Assembly: GCA_907164885.2 (NCBI GenBank)
Contig: OU015496.1
Span: forward strand, 164,356,941 to 164,420,940
From: Dolomedes plantarius
Lineage: Eukaryota; Arthropoda; Arachnida; Araneae; Dolomedidae
Direction: 5' to 3'
Length of the DNA: 64,000 nucleotides
Shown here: positions 35,473 to 45,600 of the stretch, one piece after another
Layout of the letters: every line of letters starts with the position of its first letter
How positions within the stretch are numbered: the stretch's first letter is position 1
Notes under the pieces: generated by a model
What the model was told of the DNA's origin: nothing
The model's input: only the letters and a program-made list of their open reading frames with translations
Database searches by the model: none
Position numbers and translations under genes: made by a program

Positions 35473-35484
35473 TGGTGTCAGAAG
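35473..35484 (+). promoter_or_regulatory. Primer binding site (tRNA-Leu type)
   Basis: TGGTGTCAGAAG lies 13 bases after the 5' LTR. It begins with TGG (complement of CCA) and matches the complement of the 3' end of common tRNA-Leu species ending CTTCTGACA-CCA. The tRNA identity is from general knowledge of tRNA-Leu ends. Confidence 0.75.
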
Positions 35485-35622
35485 ACGATAGGATATCAGT
35501 GATGAACGGAAGGATTACAGGTAGGCCGATTCTTTTTATCAGATTCTGGCTTTGATTTAAAAACTAAATAATGGTTTTGTATAAATGCAATAAGAAAAAA
35601 TTATTTTATTGTTTTTTTTTAA

Positions 35623-36082
35623 ATGGTATATTTATAAGTAGCCATTTAGTGTTCGTATTAAGAACTGATATTTTAGAAATTTTGATGAATTAAATCAATT
35701 TCTGTGTTTTTTAGATGGTATATGTATAAATAGCCATTTAGTGTTCGTATTAAGAACTGATATTTTAGAAATTTTGATGAATTAAATCAATTTCTGTGTT
35801 TTTTAGATGGTATATGTATAAATAGCCATTTAGAGTTCGTATTAAGAACTGATATTTTATATTAGAAATTTGGATGATTTAAATCAATTTCTGTGTTTTA
35901 ATGGGGTATGAGTTAACCATTTGAAGTTCTAAGTAGGAACTATTGTTTTGAGGAATTGTGATAAGTAAAACCAATTTCTGTGTGTTTTTATGGTATATGA
36001 ATGAGTAACCAGTTAGTGTTCAAGTAAAGAACCAATATTTCGTTTGTTAGGAATTGCAATAAGTTTAGCCAATTTCTGTGTT
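35623..36082 (+). repeat. Five tandem ~92 bp repeats in the LTR-element leader
   Basis: Units start near 35623, 35715, 35807, 35901 and 35990, with spacings of 92, 92, 94, 89 and 91. Each contains ATGGTATA, a GCCATTTAG-like block, GTTC...AAGAAC and CAATTTCTGTG. The first three units are nearly identical and the last two diverged. The GTTC/GAAC arms could pair in RNA. Confidence 0.9.
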
Positions 36083-36556
36083 TTGTTAATTGCAAATACT
36101 GTATGTTTTTCTCTATTTTTAAATAAAGTGAATTTTTTTCGCTTTTGATAATAACAGTGTTTATTTAGTATTTTTTTCTTTTAATAGTAACAGATATATT
36201 TAAGTTTCTTATGCTTTGATATTAACGGTGATAATTTGGTATTTGTGTATTACTGTGTGAGAAATCTATATAGAGCATTGATTAATTTGAGAATTCTGTT
36301 TATGTGTATTCTGTGTAAGAGTTCGGTATTTTGATTTGATAGGTATTGAGTAAATTGTGAATGTTTATATTGTGCGGTGCTAGTTTGGTGTTCATAAGGG
36401 CTAAAATTATAGTTCGGTATAAAATTGATCAGTTTTGAACTTGTTAGTTCCGGTTAGGACACATACCGTCGGAAAGTATAGCTAGTAGCTGAGGGATAAT
36501 TTTATTGTTTATCCTAAAGTTAGTTACCCTAAATTAGAAACCCTAAATTTGGAAAA

Positions 36557-38584
36557 ATGTCCTTTTTAAATAAGGGTAAGAAAGGGGACCTTTTAGAACT
36601 TTTAGAAGAGTTAGGAGGACTAGCTGACGATACGCTTAAGATTTTCGAAATTAAGAAGATCATTACAGAAAACGAAAATTACGTCGAAGAAGACGCTAGA
36701 CTCGCACTAGAGCGTATTATTGAAGATAGAAAGGAACGAGAAGAGAGAGAGAGAGAAAGAGAAGACAAAATTCGTCAAGACCAACTTACTCTCGAAATAA
36801 GGAGACTGGAGTTAGGAATTAATGGAGACAATAGAGCCCGAAATGGGAGGGACAGAGATGCAGACGCAACTCAGAACATTCAGCTCCTTAAAACCATGCA
36901 GAAATTTGACGAGAAACGGGACGAAATGGGCCTGTATCTAATTAATTTTGAAAGAAGAGCAGAGATGGCGGGAGTCCCTAAACAAGATTGGGTGCCATAT
37001 TTGTTAGGGGTACTAACCCCAGAAATTTCCAACATGATGGCCAGAGAATCGCCAGAACAGGCAAAAGATTATGACTACGTAAAAGAGATGATTCTCCAGA
37101 GATTTAGGATGAATACAGAAAAATTAAAACAACTGTTTTATCGTCATCCTAAACTCGCAGACAAGTCATGGAGGAATTATGCCCATGAGCTTAGTGGCTA
37201 TTATGATGAATGGATAGCAGATTTAGAAATCACTACATTTAAGAAACTGAGAGACCTACACATAACGGAACAGATGAAGAGACGGGTACCTGCCGATATA
37301 AAAGATCATTTTTTGGAGCAGTGGATGCAGATTAATACTCCTTTAGAATTAGCGGAAAAAATAGATAAGTATGAAAGCTTGCAAGACAGTTTCCGAACAA
37401 GAGAATTCTCAAAGGATCAAAAGTCCACAGATAAATTTAATAAGCCATTTAAAAATAACCATAATTTCAAGGAAGAGAAGAAAGAAAAAAAAGATGTGGA
37501 AAAAGAAGCTTCTAGTGGACAAAACAAGGAAAGAATTTTTGAGAAAAGAAAACAGCTCCGTTGCTACGAATGTGGTTCTTATGACCATCTGCGACCACAG
37601 TGTCCTAAACTTAAAGAGACGGAAATTATCGCGGCAACAGAAACTAGTGGTGGAGACTCGAGTGGCGTGATGACTCCATATATCAGTCAGGGAGTCGTTA
37701 ATGGAAAATCTACGTCTATTCTGAGAGACACAGGAGCGAGCATTGATCTGATTTCTAAAAATTTGGTACAACCCCATATGTACACAGGAGAGCACGTTTA
37801 TGTCAGTGCACCTGTGTTAGATTCATCCGTTTGCTTACCTATAGCAGAGGTCGATTTAAAATGTGAATGGGGCCACACCAGAACTAGAGCAGCTGTCAGC
37901 AATACGGAATTCGAGCAGAAACACTATTTGTTAGGAAATAAAACGGCAGCCTTGCTTGAGAAGATCAACAGGAATGTAGAAGTTCCGGTGAAAAATACTG
38001 TGCAAACTCGGGCCGAAAAACTAAAATTTGATAGAGAAAGACGAGACACGGGAGATGAAATAACGAGAATAGAGCAAGTGATTCCCGGATCAGAAGCGGT
38101 AGAAGAAATCACTTCGGAAGAGAGCGCGACTATCTTGCCTCTCCAGGAGAAACAAATAATTACTCCCGACTTATTAAAGACTTCACCCGAAGAATTTAGA
38201 GTTGCACAAAGTGAGGACGAAGAATTAAAAGTAATTTTTGATAGAGCGAAAAAGAAGACGCCCGAAGAAAATAAGTACGTGGTGGTAAACGAGATGTTAT
38301 TTTACCAGAAAAAAAATAACGATGGAACCACTAGAAAACTGCTTATTGTGCCTCGAAAGTATCGAGAGAAATTAAAAAGACTCTGCCACGAACAAACTAA
38401 TGTTCATTTAGGCGTTGCTAAGATGAAAGACTCATTAACTCAGTATTTTTATTGGCCATATTGTCACTTAGATATAAATGATTACGTGTCGGCTTGTGAC
38501 AAATGTCAAAAGGGGAAATGTCCTAATGTTAAGAATACTGTGAAACGTCTTAACCATGTTAATTCCCGCCGAACACCAGGCTAA
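36557..38584 (+). CDS. Gag-protease-HHCC polyprotein of the LTR retrotransposon (675 aa)
   Basis: This is the structural/protease polyprotein of the element. An N-terminal helical region has a charged coiled coil (about residues 50-90, rich in KEREERERERE). A capsid-like domain follows (about 115-275; FERRAEMAGVPKQDW, PEQAKDYDYVKEMILQRF). Next come a Lys-rich linker and a CCHC zinc knuckle CX2CX4HX4C (C336, C339, H344, C349) for RNA packaging. An aspartic protease has its catalytic motif DTGAS at D391. Finally there is an integrase-type HHCC zinc finger (H611, H617, C647, C650). The frame then ends 25 residues later, without the integrase DDE core, reverse transcriptase or RNase H. The ATG at 36557 follows a ~1.1 kb leader and is the first of the long frame. 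No stops or frameshifts occur, which fits a recent insertion. The Gag/PR could assemble particles, but replication needs a helper. Confidence 0.92.
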   Translation: MSFLNKGKKGDLLELLEELGGLADDTLKIFEIKKIITENENYVEEDARLALERIIEDRKEREEREREREDKIRQDQLTLEIRRLELGINGDNRARNGRDRDADATQNIQLLKTMQKFDEKRDEMGLYLINFERRAEMAGVPKQDWVPYLLGVLTPEISNMMARESPEQAKDYDYVKEMILQRFRMNTEKLKQLFYRHPKLADKSWRNYAHELSGYYDEWIADLEITTFKKLRDLHITEQMKRRVPADIKDHFLEQWMQINTPLELAEKIDKYESLQDSFRTREFSKDQKSTDKFNKPFKNNHNFKEEKKEKKDVEKEASSGQNKERIFEKRKQLRCYECGSYDHLRPQCPKLKETEIIAATETSGGDSSGVMTPYISQGVVNGKSTSILRDTGASIDLISKNLVQPHMYTGEHVYVSAPVLDSSVCLPIAEVDLKCEWGHTRTRAAVSNTEFEQKHYLLGNKTAALLEKINRNVEVPVKNTVQTRAEKLKFDRERRDTGDEITRIEQVIPGSEAVEEITSEESATILPLQEKQIITPDLLKTSPEEFRVAQSEDEELKVIFDRAKKKTPEENKYVVVNEMLFYQKKNNDGTTRKLLIVPRKYREKLKRLCHEQTNVHLGVAKMKDSLTQYFYWPYCHLDINDYVSACDKCQKGKCPNVKNTVKRLNHVNSRRTPG

Positions 38585-40075
38585 GCCGAAGTTTAGTCGT
38601 AAAAGTTTAAATGTATATTATAAGTATGTTGAATAATTGTAGTTTCAGTGTAAAAATGTGACCAGAAATTAATGTGTATTCGTTTGAGTAATGTTTTTTT
38701 TATGAATTGTAACATGTAATTGTTTGTAAATTTGAACGACTCGACCATAGAAGTTGAGTTTTGCTTTAAAGGAAAATTCAGGTGAAATTCCTTTGACGTT
38801 ATCATAATATAACGGTTTTGTAGTGGCAAACGCCATATGACGGTTTTGTGTATGCCGTGTTGGAAGGCCTCAGATAGGTTTTAATTAATGTTCAATTGTA
38901 ACATTTTATGTTCTGTTTTGTTTGTTGCATAAGCCAGTAGAATGCCTCAGAACGGCATGGGCTAACTTTTAAATGCAGATGTGTATGTTTTTGTGTATAC
39001 CTAAGAAGGTAGTAATTGGAGTCAAAATGCACTCCGTACGGTGTTTGAATACCGCAATTGAATGATTTATTGTGGAATCGATAAGTTTTGTCTGAAGAGT
39101 TGTTACGACAACAGATAAATGTAAGTGTTGTCAAAGAATCCAAGTGATTACAGGAATGTGAAGTTTGTGAGTTTTTTGATAAGGAATGAGCCAATGAGCT
39201 ATTTTGTTATAATTTTATGTCAGTCAGTACTGAAAAATTAGACCCTAAATCGATTGTGAATCCTATAGTAGGATAAAATGAATATTTAAATTTAGGTCAC
39301 TGATGACTGTCCACTTAAATGGAAACGGCAGATTGGATCACAGGTAATCGTGAACGAATTAAGTTCCCTGATCCAGGATTTACGGAATGCCGAGTATTAA
39401 ATTGTTTTTATGGCTATAAGTGTTAAATGTATTAAAAAGATAAGTAAGAAAATTTAAAATTTTCATGTGTATTAGTAACCGTGATGATATGTTCTGTATG
39501 AAGTTTAAGTATCCATTTTGGATTTGTATTTAATTTTATTTGTGTAAAGTTGCTTCATTGTAACTGTGTTTAATATCAATTTGAGAATTTATTTGTGTCG
39601 TGTGATCACAATTAAGGTAAATTATGGGATCCCAGTTGAGTGATTTACTAGTTATAATGTTTTTTATGTAGTGTCATGTGTATGTACTAGTGTTCTATGA
39701 ATTTAATTTTTTTTGATTGACATGTATTAGTATACTGTTTTATTTAAAATTTTGCCAGGACGTGTTATATTATTGTGTAATTTTATAATTTCTTTGCTAC
39801 GGCATGTTCTCTTATTAGAGATTTTAAAGTGCGTAAATTTTAGGTATAAATTCCTTTTGTTGTGCTTTTAAAAATAATACTTTGAAGTACAGTTAAAAAT
39901 TTTTCTTTCATGAAGGTAAAGCCAGAGTTTGATCAAAATTAACGGTCTACTCGTAATGTCAATTGGGTGTGCATTTGCCTTCGGGAAAAGTTTTTATAAT
40001 TGAAATTGTCCTGAGAAGGACCATGTTTTTGTTCTGTTTTTTTTTGCAGGTGAAACTCTCTGCAGAAAAACATCT
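38585..40075 (+). other. Non-coding 3' region of the LTR element
   Basis: About 1.5 kb of T/G-rich, A-rich DNA between the polyprotein stop and the polypurine tract. No reverse transcriptase, RNase H, integrase core or envelope motif was seen in any frame. Its base composition resembles the leader rather than the coding region. Confidence 0.6.
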
Positions 40076-40089
40076 GGGGAGGGGAGGAA
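40076..40089 (+). promoter_or_regulatory. Polypurine tract
   Basis: GGGGAGGGGAGGAA ends 7 bases before the 3' LTR. It is the expected primer for plus-strand synthesis; a gap of several bases before the LTR is slightly unusual. Confidence 0.75.
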
Positions 40090-40096
40090 TTTAGAC

Positions 40097-40634
40097 TGTA
40101 ATGACTTGACGGTCCCTACGGGTAAATTCCAAGGGACACCCGTCTTTGTCATCTAAGGTGTTTTATCAGTGCCGAAAGGTGACCTTCCGTTTAGTTACAC
40201 AAAGCCGTGTCGTAGTGACTCTTCGATACACTTCAAGAAAGGAACCTCTTTTGAAACGATTCCCTAGTTGACAATGGAGTCCAGATGAAAGGCTAGTGTC
40301 GGCTGGTCAGACGCTTGAAGGAACAAAGCGGCGAGCGGTAACCTGTAAGGAACCACCCAAAGAGGGGCGAGGATATATATTCGCCACCTTGATGTAAATG
40401 GGGGCAGATGACCCTTTTTTTTACAGGTGTGAACAACCTCCATCGTCGGACGTGTGCCAGAGACGGAGAGCCTACTGTATCCCTCTCATGATGTCCTGAA
40501 CCCCGCGAAATAGCCTCAGATAGTGCTTATTTTTTTTGTAATTATTGTATAAAGCCTATATTTAATCGGGATGCAAATAAAGCATTTTGTAAATATTAAA
40601 GGCTGTCAGTCTTAGTTTAGGCAAAGTCCTTACA
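40097..40634 (+). repeat. 3' LTR
   Basis: 538 bp, TG...CA, matching the 5' LTR apart from one position, with poly(A) signal AATAAA at 40576-40581. It is followed by the GGAC target duplication. Confidence 0.93.
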
Positions 40635-40905
40635 GGACCAATAAGGATAGCAAATCTTTTGGCTTCTCATATCCATATGTTAAAGTCACCTCAAATACCG
40701 TATCCAAAATTTCGAGACCTCTGAAACTTCCTGTTTGTAGTATGCCCCCTACATTTCATCCCCGAATGTATTTTATCAATCGATAGTGGAATCCATCTAA
40801 AAGTGATCCCACCTGCTATTTACTTGAAGCCCAAAGAGCTGGGAGTGCTCCACTCCACTGGACAGTGGTCGCAAAGTGTTGGAGGGGGGGGGGCATCAGG
40901 GCTAT

Positions 40906-41828
40906 AATTTTAGCATCTCTCGTGGCGTGAAAAGCGACCCATTCTCATTTGCGATCGAAAAGAAATCAGACGCATTTTTCGCGTGCGGGGTTCCTCCATC
41001 GCATCCAATATTGGGGCGGTCGATGGCCAATCAGCGCCGCGGAGAGAGGTCCTGCGAAAGTGACCACGTGACAGCCTCCCTCTCCCTTTTTTCCCCCCGA
41101 CATATCCATTAGAGATCTATCAAGAATCCATTAGAAGGAACTTGCTCTCTGACCACGCGAATATTATCTATTGTGGTCTGGGGGCGCAAACGAAAAGATG
41201 AGCGGGGATGGTCTGTGGTTAGGAAGGTGCTAGATTACTTTCTTTCTTTCGTTTTTTTTTTTTCTTCTTGTAGTTAAGTGCGGTCAACGGAAGGTAGTGT
41301 GCATTTCGTGAGTGTTTGAATCCATAGAGGAAGTAAAAAGTGAGAATACGGTATAGCTTTCTTTTAGTCTTTTTTATTAAAATGGTTGCTTCTACCAAAA
41401 TAAGGTACGGTATTTACATGCAGCAGTAGGATTAGGGGCAAGTTATACAAACTGCATTTTTCCATCATCACGTGACACTGTATGTTCATACGTTCAAGGG
41501 TCGACTTGGGGGCCATGAACAGCTGTACGTAAGCTACCGTCTAAGTTTATTACTAGAATATTATCTAAAATCCTTTTCATATGAACTATGTATGATATTT
41601 TGAATACTATGTACATGGCTGTACAAACTGCAACTGTTTAAACATTAACACGTCAATGTTAAAAATATTTTTAAAGGAAATAACTATATACTTTTAATTT
41701 ATAAAAGTAATAAAATTATTAAATTTGTTATTGGTATTTTTTGCGTAAATACAACATACATAAATGAAGTCTACAATATCAAAATATTGCATGATATTCA
41801 ATACACAATCTTACTTTTTATATCCTTA
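40906..41828. other. No gene recognised
   Basis: A moderately GC-rich patch (40920-41100) is followed by AT-rich DNA. Nothing supported. Confidence 0.45.
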
Positions 41829-41966
41829 GGACCTGTTCACATAGAATTCGTCATCGTCAGAGTAAAAATTTTTAACCAATCATATAGCAATCTTTGACCC
41901 ATTTAACTAACCAGCGTGAATGGAGTCTTTCACACTGACGCTACAGGATTCTGTATGAACATGCCC
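41829..41966. mobile_element. Harbinger-like MITE, copy 1
   Basis: The ends are GGACCTGTTCACATAGAATTC and the inverse ending GTATGAACATGCCC. It is flanked by TTA on both sides (41826-41828 and 41967-41969). A 3 bp TWA-type duplication and GGGCCTGTTCA-like ends are typical of PIF/Harbinger MITEs. Copy 2 is at 53615-53746. Confidence 0.8.
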
Positions 41967-41984
41967 TTACTTTGACAAAGCAGT

Positions 41985-42336
41985 GTTGTTGTTGTTGTTG
42001 TTATTGTTGCTCCTAATGCAACCCCCGGAAGTTTCAGACCAGGTCCACATACGCTTCGGGATGAGTAGTGCGGTTCCGGTTTTCAATAGCACCACAAGGG
42101 TCGGACTCCGCCTTGGCTAGGTGCCACCACAATTTTGACTTAGCATCTCCAGGAGCGATATCTGGGTGATCGTACCTCACCCACCTACTGACCTCATAGA
42201 AGGACTTTCCGGACTTCGGATTTAGCATGCTCATATCCGGCCTAGACACGAAGGTATTTACTGGCACTTATCGGATTCGATCCGAGCAGCCCCAGTACCG
42301 AAAGCCGACGCCCAACCGGTAGGCTACCTCGAACCC
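41985..42336 (-). mobile_element. tRNA-derived SINE, AAC-tailed family, copy 3
   Basis: On the minus strand it runs from a tRNA-like head (GGTAGCCTACCGGTTGGGCG region; box B-like GGATCGAATCCG near 42270) to an (AAC)n tail at 41985-42000. The flanking direct repeat is GACAAAGCAGT (41974-41984) versus GACAAAGTAGT (42337-42347), one mismatch. Confidence 0.85.
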
Positions 42337-42347
42337 GACAAAGTAGT

Positions 42348-42652
42348 AACTCAAGTTAGCTTCCTACTGAAAATATTTGCTACAATTAAGTTGCCATATT
42401 TCTTAATCCCACAGCGTGCAACATTTTTTGAAAAAATCATTAGCTCCTGAAAGTAGTAATTAAAACGTAGATTTTTAACAAAGTATCTGTACTATAATAG
42501 AAATAGTTGATGCAATTGAATAGACTTTTAAGATTATCTCCATGTTACCAATATTTGACTTGAAAATACTTAACTAGGAATCTCTAAAATTAATAGATTA
42601 ATGTGAACAAATTGTGATAAACTTAAAAATTGTATTTGTTGAAACTGCTTTC

Positions 42653-42687
<35 letters not shown>

Positions 42688-45600
42688 TATTATAAACTGG
42701 TTCTATACTATATATTTTATAAACTGGCTAGTATTATTATAAACTATTAGATTCAATTTCGCTCACTACACTTATTTATGGTGTCTTGAAGATGCGAAGA
42801 TGCCGTTAGGAAGCCCTTAAGCCTGGACCCCGATTGCCCTGTAATAAATAAGGCCCTACATGCATTGAGTTAGAGCATATAATAATATAACATTTATGCA
42901 TTCCTTATGATAGTTTTATCTCACTTCAAATTGATTGCTATATTTTTTCCATTAAAGTTCGGTATTGAAACATCAATTTTTAATCTTAAGGGGATTTCTT
43001 GTAACGACCATATTCTTACCATTTTCCGATCCCAAGGTTAAAAAAAGTAAAATAGAAAACACATAGATTTTAATATTATGATTTTTTTTTTTAAGTTTTG
43101 TGTACAGCTTTTCCTTAATTTAAATATTTTGATTTCAACATATTTTTTTAAGTTTCTCCAGTTTTAATAATTTTTCGAATTAATTCCTTATACATTTAAA
43201 TTCTTTTAAGTTTCGAAATTTCCCCCCTAAAAAATTGCATACAATTTTATGCATTAAAAATTCAATTATATGCTTTTCACTAGAGGTTTTTATACGTTAT
43301 CGCCGGTCCTTTTTCTATGTGTGCCCTCATGATTTGGCTTGTCAGCGACCAGGGCGCCATTTCAACGGCCTTTAAACGTTGTAGGAGAAAAATTTCCTCT
43401 CATCTCTGGTTTTTTGTAATCACTTGTGAAGTACTAAGATCAGCCATGCGGTCTCCTAAAATAGGGTGTTTGTCTCTGTCCAATTTTACGCACAACCGGC
43501 GGTTTTCCTGGAAAGTGACGTAACGAAAGAGGCGAGGGGGTGGTGGACAGTTAACGAAGCGAACTTCCATCATACGTGGATATACCTTCAGTTTAGACAC
43601 CCGGAATTAGAAGGCGCTGTATTGTGAGGCAGGTTTCTGTGAAAATGGAAAAGAAAGTCGCGAACTCTTTAGTTATGCCCGGTCTCGGCCGATTTTGCCA
43701 ACGAAATTCCTCCCCTTCTTTATTTTCGAGTCACTAATCGAGCGTTCAGTTAAAGTGACATTCAAAAATGCAATAGGTCATGATTGGCCAATTTCATGTT
43801 GGCTTCATGTGAGAAAGACGATGAGTATTTTATTTATTGATTGATTGACTGATTTTTATTCATGAGAAAAATGCCAAAACAAATTCTAGGGTTACAGTTG
43901 GCTGTTTAAAAAAATTGGAAGTGTGTGAAAGTAATCGTAAAATTAACAAGGAATTAAGCTTCCATGAGCGTGAAGAACGGTAGCATTTTACGTTACTTGG
44001 AAATGCACAGATCGCGTACATAAAGTTATTATAACAGCTTTATAACATGAAGACTTGGTGACTGAAAACTCTGTGGTAGATGTTTGCCTCCCTCGTTGTG
44101 CCTACGTAGAACCTCTCGGAGGTTTTTTCATAGTATGTACAGGTGCATTATTTGACTCTACAAGCTTCAGATATTAACATCTGTACCACGTACCTTAAAA
44201 ATTGTCCAGATACGTCTGCGGCGTAAGGCACCCTTTCAGGCCTACAAAATGCCATGAAAATAGCAAACATTACTACATAAGATTTATCGCCTTGCATCTC
44301 AGTTGCATCCGAGCAGTCAGAGCGGTTGGCTTCTGTTAAACATCTGCAATCATACACGCATCCAGTGGTTGAACAAAATGATTCACGGACAAGTACTGAG
44401 AAACCCTGAACGTATGCCTTAGTGAAGATAAAATATAGAACCAACAAACTCAAAAACGTTGTCGCAGGAAAAATTCTTCTTGAATTTAGTTCCAGGAAAT
44501 ATTTGTCAAATCCATATGTTTGAAAACCACTAACAATTCTATGGGCTCTTTAAAAATCGAAGATGTCAAATTAATGTCCATTTGAGTTAGTAAATATTCG
44601 GAAGAAGAATTCTCTCTTATCTGAGCCCTAAAATAAAATTTTTATAAACGTTAAATATTACATAAAGAGGAAGATATCAATAAGGAGAGAATATTTACAG
44701 AGTTACAACAAAGTACTGCATCGCGACAACCGAATAATTCGAATTCTGATCTAAACAAGAACAAAACGAGAGGGGAAGGGGGAACTGGCGGTTAAAGTTA
44801 GAGTTCTATCACTGATGTCTCTTCATAACACACTGGAACCAAAGTGACCAGAAACCCAGACACGGATTCGCTATTACACGCCATTTTCAGAACAACCAGA
44901 TAGCGACTAAATAAATGAAAAAAAGTATTTAACCTTCGCTTATCATTTCAGATTCCCCAGTCCATTTCAATTAAGCTTTTACGGTGGTGTACTTAAGAAG
45001 AATAGCTTCCCACGTCTTGTGGTGATTTGTTGTTTTTGAGTTTCGTTTTTTTTTCAACTAGCCGGAACCCCCAGTTTAAAGCCGAATTCTATCTGCCCTA
45101 GATATCCCGGCCGTATACTCTGATTCCTAAAGGTTGTGCCCTCCACCGTCAGGCCAGTCTGATGATGGGAAAGATTGGCGTCAATGATGATTCATCACAC
45201 CATCAGTGACTGACTGCCAGTCCTTGAAGCTTTTAGTTTTGATGATCTCTTCACTATACTATGAGTTCATGGCACTTCTGCCTACTATGAGCAGTTTACA
45301 ATTTTCAACATGACCTCAGAAACCGAATGTACAGATTTTTTTCATTTGTTTAGTATGATATCGTTTACGCTGGCATTCGTCATCGTTATAACATCTTGGG
45401 GCATCAGATTTCCAGTTTATCCACACCATCTGAATTACTGCTTATAAGCTACATTTTTTGTCCTTCATTTTTATACGTTTGGAGGCAATGCAATGTGTTT
45501 GATTTTTAAGCCGCCCCATTCGTGATTTCGGCCGTCTCATATATTAACTCTCAGATATTAATCGTGGTCTCCTTTAAAAGCAATCCAATAATCGAGTATG

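Larger units (their letters stand above)
34922..40634 (+). mobile_element. Ty3/gypsy-type LTR retrotransposon, young, lacking reverse transcriptase
   Basis: 538 bp LTRs (34922-35459 and 40097-40634) start TG and end CA. I see a single difference between them (third base C versus T). A 4 bp GGAC duplication flanks the element. A primer binding site, a long leader with tandem repeats, one intact 675-codon gene, a 1.5 kb non-coding 3' region and a polypurine tract follow in order. Reverse transcriptase, RNase H and the integrase catalytic core are missing, so reverse transcription and integration must have been supplied in trans. Near-identical LTRs mean a recent insertion. Confidence 0.93.
34441..40905 (+). 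repeat. Tandem segmental duplication, copy B
   Basis: This copy matches copy A at 33192-34440 but is interrupted by a SINE (34516-34855) and a 5.7 kb LTR retrotransposon (34922-40634). Removing both leaves ~0.4 kb collinear with copy A. Shared blocks include CTCCAAATT...AAAAGCAT, TTATNTACTCACGTCACATC, ATTAGTCGTATA, AAATACCGTATCCAAAATTTC and AAGCCCAAAGAGCTGG. Confidence 0.85.

Noticed and set aside
38892..39194. 100-codon minus-strand frame inside the LTR element
   Set aside because: It lies antisense in the non-coding 3' region and has no recognisable motif.
44148..44453. 101-codon minus-strand frame with a hydrophobic start and several cysteines
   Set aside because: It looks superficially like a secreted protein, but no family is recognisable, no exon or promoter context is visible, and a frame of this size is expected by chance in 64 kb.
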